From Candidatus Krumholzibacteriia bacterium (GTDB taxonomy: Bacteria > Krumholzibacteriota > Krumholzibacteriia > LZORAL124-64-63), in contig JACZKN010000406.1 in the NCBI GenBank assembly GCA_014859985.1, forward strand, positions 1 to 6,254: 6,254 nt of DNA. Direction: 5' to 3'. Every line of letters begins with the position of its first letter. Position 1 is the first letter of the stretch. The position numbers were made by a program, and so were the translations under genes. This document shows, piece by piece, positions 1 through 5,768 of this stretch. The notes beneath the pieces were generated by a model, which worked only from the letters and a program-made list of their open reading frames with translations, had not been told where the DNA came from and ran no database searches.

Positions 1-1
1 G

Positions 2-694
2 GACGGCACCTGGCGCCTGGGCCGGGCGGCGTTCGCGGCCACCGGCACCGCCGGCGCCGGCGCGGGCGAAGCCACCGTGCTGTCGAGGGACGGCGTGGCG
101 GTGGCCGCCTTCACCCTGCAGGAGGACTTCAAGACCGACGCCGCCGGCGAGGTCGCCGCCCTGCTGAAGGACGGCTGCGACGTCTGGCTGCTGAGCGGCG
201 ACACCCAGGACAAGGTGGACACCGCCGCCCGGGCCCTGGGCCTGCCGGCCCACCGCGCCCTGGGCGGCCTCTCCCCCGAGGCCAAGGCCGCGCGGGTGCG
301 GGCCGTCGACCGGCGCGACACCCTGATGGTGGGCGACGGCCTGAACGACAGCCCCAGCTTCGCGGCCGCCCTCTGCGCCGCCACCCCCGCGGTGGACCGG
401 CCGGTGCTGCCGGGCAAAGCGGACTTCTACTTCCTGGGCGACGGGATCGCGGCGATCGGCCGGTCCCTGCTGGCGGCCCGGCAGCTGCGCCGCGTCGTGC
501 GCGACAACCTGGTCCTGGCCGTGGTCTACAACACCGCGGCGGTGGCCTTCTGCCTGGCGGGGCTGGTGACCCCCGTCGTGGCGGCGATCATCATGCCCGC
601 CAGCTCGGTGGCCGTGGTCTCGTTGACCGCGCTGCGCCTGTCGGGGCGGAGGCTCGCATGGACATCATCATCGCCCTGGTCTTCATCAGCCTGA
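2..694 (+). CDS. ccoI: CcoI/FixI copper-transporting P1B-type ATPase, C-terminal part (5' end outside window)
   Basis: This is the last 230 residues of a heavy-metal P-type ATPase; the frame is open to the left edge, so the metal-binding domain, CPC helix, phosphorylated Asp and most of the ATP-binding domain lie outside. Visible in order (numbered from the first codon in the window): the end of the nucleotide domain (RLGRAAF, 5-11), a hinge/P-domain stretch with LLSGD (63-67), the hallmark GDGLNDSP (111-118), then two C-terminal membrane helices. The first carries N169-x6-Y176-N177 and the second P191-x6-M198-xx-SS, the pattern of the Cu(+) P1B-1 group. The proline usually four residues after YN is alanine here. 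In this family the pump delivers copper to the periplasm for cbb3 oxidase assembly; its place directly before ccoS and ccoNO supports CcoI over a detoxifying CopA. The reading frame runs 37 bases into ccoS, so the last dozen residues (Ser-rich) are probably dispensable. Confidence 0.93.
   Translation, partial: DGTWRLGRAAFAATGTAGAGAGEATVLSRDGVAVAAFTLQEDFKTDAAGEVAALLKDGCDVWLLSGDTQDKVDTAARALGLPAHRALGGLSPEAKAARVRAVDRRDTLMVGDGLNDSPSFAAALCAATPAVDRPVLPGKADFYFLGDGIAAIGRSLLAARQLRRVVRDNLVLAVVYNTAAVAFCLAGLVTPVVAAIIMPASSVAVVSLTALRLSGRRLAWTSSSPWSSSA
648..652 (+). promoter_or_regulatory. Ribosome binding site of ccoS
   Basis: A perfect GGAGG lies five bases before the ATG at 658, inside the ccoI reading frame. 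It fixes the ccoS start and shows that ccoS translation begins before ccoI translation ends, so the two are probably coupled. Confidence 0.75.
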
Positions 695-876
695 CGCTGG
701 TGATCGCGGGGCTGGTCTTCTTCTTCTCCCGCCTGGTGGAGGGGGACTTCGAGCACGGCGAGCGGCTCTCGCTGCTGCCTTTGCAGGACGACGACGGAAT
801 GGGTGATGACAAATTGGACAAGTTGGACTCTAATTCGGCGGCAGCGTCCGCCGGCCCGGTCCGCGAAGGGGACTGA
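658..876 (+). CDS. ccoS: CcoS, cbb3 oxidase maturation small membrane protein
   Basis: A 72-residue protein with one N-terminal membrane helix (about 2-24) followed by the typical CcoS block: an F-x-(W/S)-x-x-x-x-G-(Q/D)-F-(D/E) pattern, here FFFSRLVEGDF (21-31), and an acidic DDD (44-46) where family members usually end. CcoS is needed to insert cofactors into CcoN in the species studied, acting in the cytoplasmic membrane; the mechanism is not known. The start is set by the GGAGG at 648-652. The tail after the DDD run (about 47-72) is longer than usual, is polar then Ala-rich, and uses A/T-rich codons (AAA, TTG, TCT, AAT) unlike the rest of the window. That stretch coincides with a promoter-like sequence, so it may be shaped by regulation more than by protein function. 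Confidence 0.9.
   Translation: MDIIIALVFISLTLVIAGLVFFFSRLVEGDFEHGERLSLLPLQDDDGMGDDKLDKLDSNSAAASAGPVREGD
806..834 (+). promoter_or_regulatory. Putative sigma-70-type promoter for ccoNOQPGH inside the ccoS 3' end
   Basis: ATGACA (806-811, five of six matches to TTGACA) and TCTAAT (829-834, five of six to TATAAT) are separated by 17 bases, the optimal spacing. Transcription would start near 841, about 95 bases before the ccoNO start. The site lies in the most AT-rich stretch I see in the window, and the spacer is almost filled by a 9-base tandem repeat (811-819 and 820-828, eight of nine identical). No FNR-type TTGAT-N4-ATCAA box and no -24/-12 sigma-54 pattern was found nearby. This is a match by eye to the E. 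coli consensus; the sigma factor preference of the host is unknown. Confidence 0.45.
811..828 (+). repeat. 9-base tandem repeat in the ccoS tail / promoter spacer
   Basis: Two adjacent copies, AAATTGGAC and AAGTTGGAC, differ at one base. They encode the repeated tripeptide Lys-Leu-Asp in ccoS and sit between the proposed -35 and -10 elements. They may be a regulator site or simple slippage. Confidence 0.6.
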
Positions 877-936
877 GCCGCGCGGCGCCGCCCGTCCGGC
901 CGCAGGCAGCGTCAAGCCCGGGAGGAAAGGCTCCTC
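877..936 (+). other. Leader between ccoS and ccoNO, GC-rich with short palindromes
   Basis: The only gap longer than about 25 bases between genes. It holds overlapping perfect palindromes GCCGCGCGGC (877-886) and GCGGCGCCGC (882-891); GCGGC (882-886) can also pair with GCCGC (899-903). There is no T-run after them, so an intrinsic terminator is not supported. Such palindromes arise easily by chance at this GC content. The 3' end carries the ccoNO ribosome binding site. Confidence 0.35.
921..930 (+). promoter_or_regulatory. Ribosome binding site of ccoNO
   Basis: GGAGGAAAGG ends six bases before the ATG at 937, the GGAGG core being eleven bases away. It is the best ribosome binding site in the window and decides for the ATG at 937 over the in-frame ATG at 976, which has no purine-rich sequence before it. 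Confidence 0.75.
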
Positions 937-3363
937 ATGCAAGCAGTGAACGTCCAGAACATCCAGAACACCCAGATGAAGACCGTCACCTACGACGACG
1001 CCGTCGTGCGCGCGTTCACCGTGGTCACGGTGCTGTGGGGGGTGGTCGCGTTCCTGGTCGGGGTCATCGTCGCCGCCCAGCTGTCGTTCTGGCAGGCGAA
1101 CCTCGGCGTCGAGTGGCTCAGCTTCGGCCGCCTGCGCCCCCTGCACACGAACGCGGCGATCTTCGCCTTCGTGGGCAACAGCATGTTCGCGGGCATCTAC
1201 TACTCGACGCAGCGCCTGCTGAAGGTGCGCATGGCCAGCGACCTGCTGAGCTGGAGCCACTTCTGGCTCTACCAGCTGATCATCGTCGCGGCGGCGGTTA
1301 CCCTGCCCCTGGGCCTGACCCAGGGCAAGGAGTACGCCGAGCTGATCTGGCCCATCGACCTGATGGTGGTGCTGGTCTGGGTGATCTTCGGCGTGAACTT
1401 CTTCTGGACCGTGGCCATCCGCAACGAGAAGAACATGTACGTGGCGCTGTGGTTCTACATCGCCACGATCATCACCATCGCGGTGCTCTACATCGTCAAC
1501 AACCTGCAGCTGCCGACGTCGCTGCTGCACTCGTACACGGTCTTCGGCGGCGTGCAGGACGCCCTGGTGCAATGGTGGTACGGGCACAACGCCGTGGCCT
1601 TCTTCCTGACCACGCCGATCCTGGGCCTGATGTACTACTTCATGCCCAAGGCGGCCGAGCGGCCGGTGTACTCGTATCGCCTGAGCGTGGTGCACTTCTG
1701 GTCGCTGATCTTCATCTACATCTGGGCCGGGCCGCACCACCTGCTGTACACCGCACTGCCGGACTGGGCCCAGACCCTGGGCATGATCTTCTCGGTGATG
1801 CTGTGGGCGCCCAGCTGGGGCGGCATGCTCAACGGCCTGCTGACCCTGCGCGGGGCCTGGGACAAGCTGCGCACCGACCCCATCATCAAGTTCTTCGTAG
1901 TGGCGGTGACCTTCTACGGCATGTCCACCTTCGAGGGGCCGCTGCTGTCGATCAAGAGCGTCAACGCCCTGGGCCACTACACCGACTGGATCATCGGCCA
2001 CGTGCACGGCGGCACCCTGGGCTGGAACGGGTTCATGGCCTTCGGCATGATCTACTGGATGTGGCCGCGGCTGTACGGCACCAAGCTGTGGTCGGTGAGC
2101 CTGGCCGAGACCCACTTCTGGCTGGCGACGGTCGGCATCCTGCTCTACGTGGTCTCGATGTGGGTCGGCGGCGTCAGCCAGGGCCTGTTCTGGCGCGCGC
2201 TGGACGCCGAGGGCTTCCTGCGCTACCCCGACTTCATCGAGGGCCTGACCAACAGCCGCGCCATGTACCATGCGCGCCTGACGGGCGGCCTGTTCTACCT
2301 GCTCAGCTCGCTGCTGCTGGTGGTGAACGTGGTCATGACCGCCCGGCAGGGCAGGCCGTCCACGGTGACCGTGCAGGTGCCGGTGCGCCGCGACGCCCCC
2401 GACGGCGCGGGCGTGTGGGCCCTGCTGACCAGCGCGCCCATGCTGCTGATCGCCGCCATCATCGCGCTGGGCATCTGGTTCGGCGTGGCCGGGCCCATGG
2501 TCAGCCCGGTGGCGCTGGCCCTGTTCATCCTGGTCTGCACGGCGGGCATCATCTCCTACGGCCTGCAGCAGCGGCGCTGGGGCCACTGGTACGGCCTGGT
2601 GGAGCGCCACGGCTTCGTGTTCACGATCCTGGTGCTGCTGGCGGTCCTGGTGGGCGGTGCGGTGGAGATCATCCCCACCCTGGTGGTCACCGAGAAGGTG
2701 CCGGCGACGATCACCGACGAGATGATCGCCGAGGACCCGGCCCTGGCCGAGACCGCCAAGTGGCTGCAGCAGCCCTACAGCCCGCTGGAGCTGGCCGGCC
2801 GCGACATCTACGTGGCCGAGGGCTGCTACACCTGCCACAGCCAGATGATCCGGCCGTTCCGCCACGAGGTGCTGCGCTACGGCGAGTACTCGCGGCTGGA
2901 GGAATCGCTCTACGACCATCCCTTCCAGTGGGGCAGCAAGCGCACGGGCCCGGACCTGGCCCGGGTCGGCGGCAAGTACGACAACCTGTGGCACTACCTG
3001 CACCTGATGGACCCGCGCTCGACCTCGCCGGCGTCCAACATGCCCGGCTACGTCCATTTCAAGACCAGGACCGTCGACCCCGCCGAAACGGTGGGACGCA
3101 TGCGCGCCCTGCAGAGGCTGGGCGTCCCCTACGGCGACGAGGACCTCGCCCTGGCCGGGCAGCGCCTGGACAGCCAGGCCCAGCTGATCGCCGACGACCT
3201 GCTGGCCAAGAACGTCGAGGTCGATCCGCGCAGCCACATGGTCGCGATGGTCGCCTACCTGCAGCGGCTGGGCCGCGGCCCGCAGCCCCTGGCCCCGGCA
3301 GCGACAGCGGCGGTCCCCGGCGGCGGCGGCGACGCCGAACCCGCCGCGGCACAGAAGGAGTGA
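937..3363 (+). CDS. ccoNO: CcoNO: fused cbb3 cytochrome c oxidase subunits I (CcoN) and II (CcoO)
   Basis: An 808-residue fusion. Residues 1-475 are CcoN, the catalytic subunit, with twelve predicted helices. All expected ligands are present: His70 and His357 for low-spin haem b, His355 for haem b3, His217, His267 and His268 for CuB, and Tyr261 six residues before the HH pair, the position of the His-Tyr cross-link in C-family oxidases. Each is ten higher than the Pseudomonas stutzeri numbering I recall. Residues 476-545 form a linker with two extra hydrophobic segments (about 496-517 and 521-541). CcoO follows: a membrane anchor (about 560-583), haem c site CYTCH (630-634), WGSKRTGPDL (665-674), axial Met702 in NMPGY, and the C-terminal AYLQRLG (773-779). 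An Ala/Pro/Gly tail (783-808) ends it. It reduces O2 to water with electrons from cytochrome c and pumps protons across the cytoplasmic membrane. The 3' end carries the ccoQ ribosome binding site. Confidence 0.97.
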   Translation: MQAVNVQNIQNTQMKTVTYDDAVVRAFTVVTVLWGVVAFLVGVIVAAQLSFWQANLGVEWLSFGRLRPLHTNAAIFAFVGNSMFAGIYYSTQRLLKVRMASDLLSWSHFWLYQLIIVAAAVTLPLGLTQGKEYAELIWPIDLMVVLVWVIFGVNFFWTVAIRNEKNMYVALWFYIATIITIAVLYIVNNLQLPTSLLHSYTVFGGVQDALVQWWYGHNAVAFFLTTPILGLMYYFMPKAAERPVYSYRLSVVHFWSLIFIYIWAGPHHLLYTALPDWAQTLGMIFSVMLWAPSWGGMLNGLLTLRGAWDKLRTDPIIKFFVVAVTFYGMSTFEGPLLSIKSVNALGHYTDWIIGHVHGGTLGWNGFMAFGMIYWMWPRLYGTKLWSVSLAETHFWLATVGILLYVVSMWVGGVSQGLFWRALDAEGFLRYPDFIEGLTNSRAMYHARLTGGLFYLLSSLLLVVNVVMTARQGRPSTVTVQVPVRRDAPDGAGVWALLTSAPMLLIAAIIALGIWFGVAGPMVSPVALALFILVCTAGIISYGLQQRRWGHWYGLVERHGFVFTILVLLAVLVGGAVEIIPTLVVTEKVPATITDEMIAEDPALAETAKWLQQPYSPLELAGRDIYVAEGCYTCHSQMIRPFRHEVLRYGEYSRLEESLYDHPFQWGSKRTGPDLARVGGKYDNLWHYLHLMDPRSTSPASNMPGYVHFKTRTVDPAETVGRMRALQRLGVPYGDEDLALAGQRLDSQAQLIADDLLAKNVEVDPRSHMVAMVAYLQRLGRGPQPLAPAATAAVPGGGGDAEPAAAQKE
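952..978 (+). repeat. 9-base tandem repeat at the ccoNO N-terminus
   Basis: GTCCAGAAC, ATCCAGAAC and ACCCAGATG follow each other, encoding Val-Gln-Asn, Ile-Gln-Asn, Thr-Gln-Met at residues 6-14, ahead of the first conserved CcoN residues. The copies differ by one to three bases. It lengthens a poorly conserved cytoplasmic N-terminus and probably reflects replication slippage. Confidence 0.5.
3355..3360 (+). promoter_or_regulatory. Ribosome binding site of ccoQ within the end of ccoNO
   Basis: AAGGAG forms the last two sense codons of ccoNO, six bases before the ccoQ ATG at 3367. The ribosome binding site lying inside the upstream gene favours coupled translation of the oxidase subunits. Confidence 0.65.
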
Positions 3364-3366
3364 GCC

Positions 3367-3567
3367 ATGTACCAGGAGTTCTACGCCCGGAGCGACCTGC
3401 TGGTCTGGCCCCTGGTGGGCCTGATCATCTTCGTGGCGGTCTTCGCCGGCATGCTGGCCTTCACCTTCTTCGGCCTGCGCGACCGCCGCAGGATCGACGA
3501 GATCGCGGCCCTGCCGCTGGAACCGGACCAGGGGACCGACAGCCCGGCCGAAGGGAGGGCCCGCTGA
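3367..3567 (+). CDS. ccoQ: CcoQ, small cbb3 oxidase subunit
   Basis: A 66-residue protein with one membrane helix (about 11-37) and a charged cytoplasmic tail starting with LRDRRRIDE (37-45). CcoQ/FixQ proteins are 50-75 residues long and poorly conserved; they share a single helix followed by a basic stretch, and in studied species stabilise the association of CcoP with the core. The identification rests mainly on size, topology and position between ccoNO and ccoP, three bases after ccoNO and one base before ccoP. The N-terminus MYQEFYARSDLLVWPL, short and outside the helix, is compatible with the family. Confidence 0.82.
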   Translation: MYQEFYARSDLLVWPLVGLIIFVAVFAGMLAFTFFGLRDRRRIDEIAALPLEPDQGTDSPAEGRAR

Positions 3568-3568
3568 G

Positions 3569-4180
3569 ATGAGCGACCACAAGGACATCCCCGCCGCGAC
3601 CGACGACGGCTACGTGCACGACTTCATCAAGGAGCACGAGTTCGACGGCATCCAGGAGTTCGACAACAAGCTGCCCAACTGGTGGCTGTGGACCCTCTAC
3701 GGCAGCATCGTGTTCAGCCTGCTGTACTGGATCGTCTTCCACACGCTGGAGATCGGCACGCTGCCGCGGGAGCGCCACGCCGCCGAGATGCTGGCCGCCC
3801 AGGAGGCCCAGCTGGCCCGCGCCGCCGCGTCCGGCCTCTCCAACGAGACGTTCGCCATGATGGCGGGGATGGCCCCGCGGGTGGCCGAGGGCCGCGCGAT
3901 CTTCGTCCAGTACTGCGTGCAGTGCCACCTGGACGACGGCCGCGGCTCGGTGGGCCCGAACCTGACCGACCGGTTCTGGGTCCACGGCTGCGAGCCCATG
4001 GCCATGTACAAGGTCGTCAGCGACGGCGTCGCGGCCAAGGGCATGCCCGCCTGGCTGAACCAGCTGGGACCCAGCCGCGTGCAGGCCGTGGTGGCCTACA
4101 TGCTGACCATCCAGGGCACCGACGTGCCCGGCAAGCCGGCCGAGGGCGAGCCCTGCACCTTCGATCCGGCCGCGCCGTAG
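3569..4180 (+). CDS. ccoP: CcoP, single-haem cbb3 oxidase subunit III
   Basis: A 203-residue membrane-anchored cytochrome c that takes electrons from soluble or membrane donors and passes them to CcoO. The N-terminus has the CcoP signature: HEFDGIQEFDNKLPNWWLW (23-41) running into the single helix (about 38-60). After a charged, Ala-rich spacer (66-105) comes one cytochrome c domain: CVQCH (116-120), GPNLTDRFWVHG (129-140) and the axial Met159 in GMPAW. Classical proteobacterial CcoP is about 300 residues with two CxxCH sites; only one exists here, with no trace of a second. Two further cysteines, Cys141 (where Gly is usual after HG) and Cys196, are both on the periplasmic side and could form a disulphide. 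GGGAGG (3553-3558) is the ribosome binding site; the start is one base after the ccoQ stop. Confidence 0.95.
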   Translation: MSDHKDIPAATDDGYVHDFIKEHEFDGIQEFDNKLPNWWLWTLYGSIVFSLLYWIVFHTLEIGTLPRERHAAEMLAAQEAQLARAAASGLSNETFAMMAGMAPRVAEGRAIFVQYCVQCHLDDGRGSVGPNLTDRFWVHGCEPMAMYKVVSDGVAAKGMPAWLNQLGPSRVQAVVAYMLTIQGTDVPGKPAEGEPCTFDPAAP

Positions 4181-4196
4181 CGGCAAGGACGCGACG

Positions 4197-5612
4197 ATGA
4201 CCGCTCCGGAGCAGAGGAAGGGACGGGCCCGGCTCCGCGACCAGCGGCGGCCCGACCTCGACTCGCTCTACTGCATCAACACCGACGGCTCCCGCAACAT
4301 GCTGCAGGTGGCCGAGGTCAAGGGCCGCTGGACGACCCGCAAGTACCTGTTCTACGCGGCGCTGATCGTCGTCTACCTGGCCATGCCCTGGATCACGATC
4401 GGCGGCCGGCCGGCGGTGCTCGTCGACATCCCCGGCCGCGCCGCCTACCTGTTCGGGGCCAGCTTCACCAACCAGGACTTCCACCTGTTCTTCTTCGTGC
4501 TGATGGGCCTGGGCCTGGGCCTGTTCGTGGTCACCAGCCTCTTCGGACGGGTGTGGTGCGGCTTCGCCTGCCCGCAGACGGTGTTCATGGAGGGCGTGTT
4601 CCGGCCCCTCGAGCGCCTGATCGAGGGCCGGCGGCTCGCGCGCATCCGGCGCAACGAGAAGGGTGGGCCGGACAAGATCTGGCGCAAGGCGCTCAAGCAC
4701 GCCGTCTACATCGTCCTGTGCTGGAACCTGGCCATCGCCTTCATGTGCTACTTCATCCCCACGCGGGAGATGCTGCACCTGGTGCCGTTCTTCGCGGGCA
4801 ACACGACGGCCCTGGTCTGGAGCCTGTTCTGGACCGGCCTGCTCTACTTCGACTACAGCTGGTTCCGCGAGCAGACCTGCCTGATCATCTGCCCCTACGG
4901 CCGCCTGCAGGCCACGCTGGTGGACTACGACACCATCATCATCGGCTACGACCCGCAGCGGGGCGAGCCGCGCAGCAAGGGCGTCGATACCGGCGGCGAC
5001 TGCATCGACTGCCGCCGCTGCGTGGACGTCTGCCCCACGGGCATCGACATCCGCAACGGGCTGCAGCTGGAGTGCATCGGCTGCACCAACTGCATCGACG
5101 CCTGCGACGAGATCATGGACAAGGTCGGCAAGCCGCGCGGGCTGATCCGCTTCGACTCCTCCCGCGGCTTCGAGACGGGGCGGAGCCGGCTGCTGCGGCC
5201 GCGCTTCTTCATCTACGGGGTCGTGCTGCTGGGGCTGCTGGCGCTGTTCGTGGTCCGCGCGGCCGAACGCAAGACCTTCGACGTCACGGTCCTGCGGACC
5301 ACGGGGCTGCCGTTCACCATCGAGGCGGGCAGCATCCGCAACCTCTACACCCTGCAACTGGAGAACAAGGCGGACCGCAGCGCCGTCTACTTCGTCGCGC
5401 CGGCCGCGGGGGCCCTGGCCGGGCATCCGGGCGTCGAGTTCATCGTGCCCCAGCCGCGGGTCGAGCTGCCGGCCATGGGCGGGGCGCCGCTGACCGCGTT
5501 CGTGATCATGCCGCGCGCCAGCTACACGGGCGCGGTGGAGTTCGCCTTCACCGTCCGCGACTCGGCCGGCGGCGAGTCCGCGGACGTCACCGTCCGCTTC
5601 CGGGGGCCCTGA
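4197..5612 (+). CDS. ccoG: CcoG (FixG/RdxA), polyferredoxin-type cupric reductase for cbb3 assembly
   Basis: A 471-residue membrane iron-sulphur protein. In order: a cytoplasmic N-terminus, helices at about 50-68 and 95-116, the WCGFACPQTVF motif (120-130), helices at about 167-187 and 198-218, CLIICPYGRLQ (228-238), then a cytoplasmic double 4Fe-4S ferredoxin domain with Cys269/272/275/279 and Cys293/296/299/303, a fifth helix (about 336-354) and a periplasmic Ig-like FixG C-terminal domain (358-471). This is the complete family layout at normal length. Work on Rhodobacter homologues showed that CcoG reduces Cu(II) to Cu(I), which would supply Cu(I) to CcoI and the CuB site. The start follows AAGGA (4185-4189) by seven bases, 16 bases after ccoP. 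All eight ferredoxin cysteines are intact, so it is expected to be active. Confidence 0.96.
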   Translation: MTAPEQRKGRARLRDQRRPDLDSLYCINTDGSRNMLQVAEVKGRWTTRKYLFYAALIVVYLAMPWITIGGRPAVLVDIPGRAAYLFGASFTNQDFHLFFFVLMGLGLGLFVVTSLFGRVWCGFACPQTVFMEGVFRPLERLIEGRRLARIRRNEKGGPDKIWRKALKHAVYIVLCWNLAIAFMCYFIPTREMLHLVPFFAGNTTALVWSLFWTGLLYFDYSWFREQTCLIICPYGRLQATLVDYDTIIIGYDPQRGEPRSKGVDTGGDCIDCRRCVDVCPTGIDIRNGLQLECIGCTNCIDACDEIMDKVGKPRGLIRFDSSRGFETGRSRLLRPRFFIYGVVLLGLLALFVVRAAERKTFDVTVLRTTGLPFTIEAGSIRNLYTLQLENKADRSAVYFVAPAAGALAGHPGVEFIVPQPRVELPAMGGAPLTAFVIMPRASYTGAVEFAFTVRDSAGGESADVTVRFRGP

Positions 5613-5614
5613 CC

Positions 5615-5743
5615 ATGCGCAAGTGGCTGCACGACCGGCCGTGGATCTGGATCGTGGTGTTCCTGGCCTGCCTGGTCGCGGGCAGCCTCGTGACCGTGGT
5701 CATCGCCCAGCTGAACCGGCCGGAGATCGTCCGGCCCCGCTAG
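5615..5743 (+). CDS. Minimal CcoH/FixH-like membrane peptide
   Basis: A 42-residue frame beginning two bases after the ccoG stop. It has a basic start (MRKWLHDR), an RPWIW motif (8-12) and one hydrophobic helix (about 10-32) with SLVTVVIAQ (24-32), ending in NRPEIVRPR. FixH/CcoH proteins begin similarly, with a Pro-Trp-x-Trp turn entering the helix and a V-T-V-x-I/L-A exit, and follow ccoG in most cbb3 clusters. Known members are about 150 residues and carry a periplasmic Ig-like domain that is absent here: the frame stops at 5741, and downstream sequence in that frame shows no FixH remnant before the next stop. CcoH assists late oxidase assembly and contacts CcoP. There is only a weak ribosome binding site (the G-run at 5602-5606), so translation is probably coupled to ccoG. 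It could be a functional helix-only version or a truncated remnant. Confidence 0.65.
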   Translation: MRKWLHDRPWIWIVVFLACLVAGSLVTVVIAQLNRPEIVRPR

Positions 5744-5756
5744 CGGCAGCAGCGGG
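5736..5756. terminator. Weak hairpin between convergent genes, possible terminator
   Basis: CCCGCT (5736-5741) can pair with AGCGGG (5751-5756) across a nine-base loop. The ccoH-like stop codon lies within it and in a perfect palindrome CCGCTAGCGG (5737-5746). It is placed where both converging transcripts should end, but no T-run follows on either strand, so an intrinsic terminator is only a possibility. Confidence 0.25.
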
Positions 5757-5768
5757 TGGTCCGCAGGT

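Noticed and set aside
814..830. A sigma-54 (-24/-12) promoter in the TTGGAC repeats, tempting because oxygen and nitrogen-fixation genes can use it.
   Set aside because: From TTGG at 814 the -12 GC should fall near 826-827, where the bases are GA, and the -24 element lacks its CAC part.
877..936. FNR/FixK-type site (TTGAT-N4-ATCAA) upstream of ccoNO, common in other cbb3 clusters.
   Set aside because: No sequence close to this half-site pair occurs between 780 and 936. TGATCA-type strings inside ccoNO, ccoQ and ccoG are ordinary Leu-Ile codons.
976..978. Alternative start codon for ccoNO.
   Set aside because: No ribosome binding sequence precedes it, while the ATG at 937 follows GGAGGAAAGG at proper distance.
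526..3588. A very long minus-strand open frame (1020 codons) opposite ccoNO, and a comparable plus-strand frame at 1035-3572.
   Set aside because: Both are shadows of ccoNO: strong third-position GC leaves few stop codons in other frames. The translations are rich in Arg, His, Gln, Gly and Pro, with no membrane helices or motifs, while the ccoNO frame carries every expected ligand.
4017..5426. A 469-codon minus-strand open frame opposite ccoG, and a plus-strand frame at 4553 overlapping ccoG.
   Set aside because: They are composition shadows of ccoG. Only the last 43 codons of the plus-strand frame, from the ATG at 5615, lie outside ccoG and look like protein; these are annotated as the ccoH-like gene.
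5615..5743. The ccoH-like peptide as a lipoprotein (FLAC at residues 16-19).
   Set aside because: Phe at the -3 position is poor for a lipobox, the hydrophobic stretch before the cysteine is too short, and the helix continues well past it.
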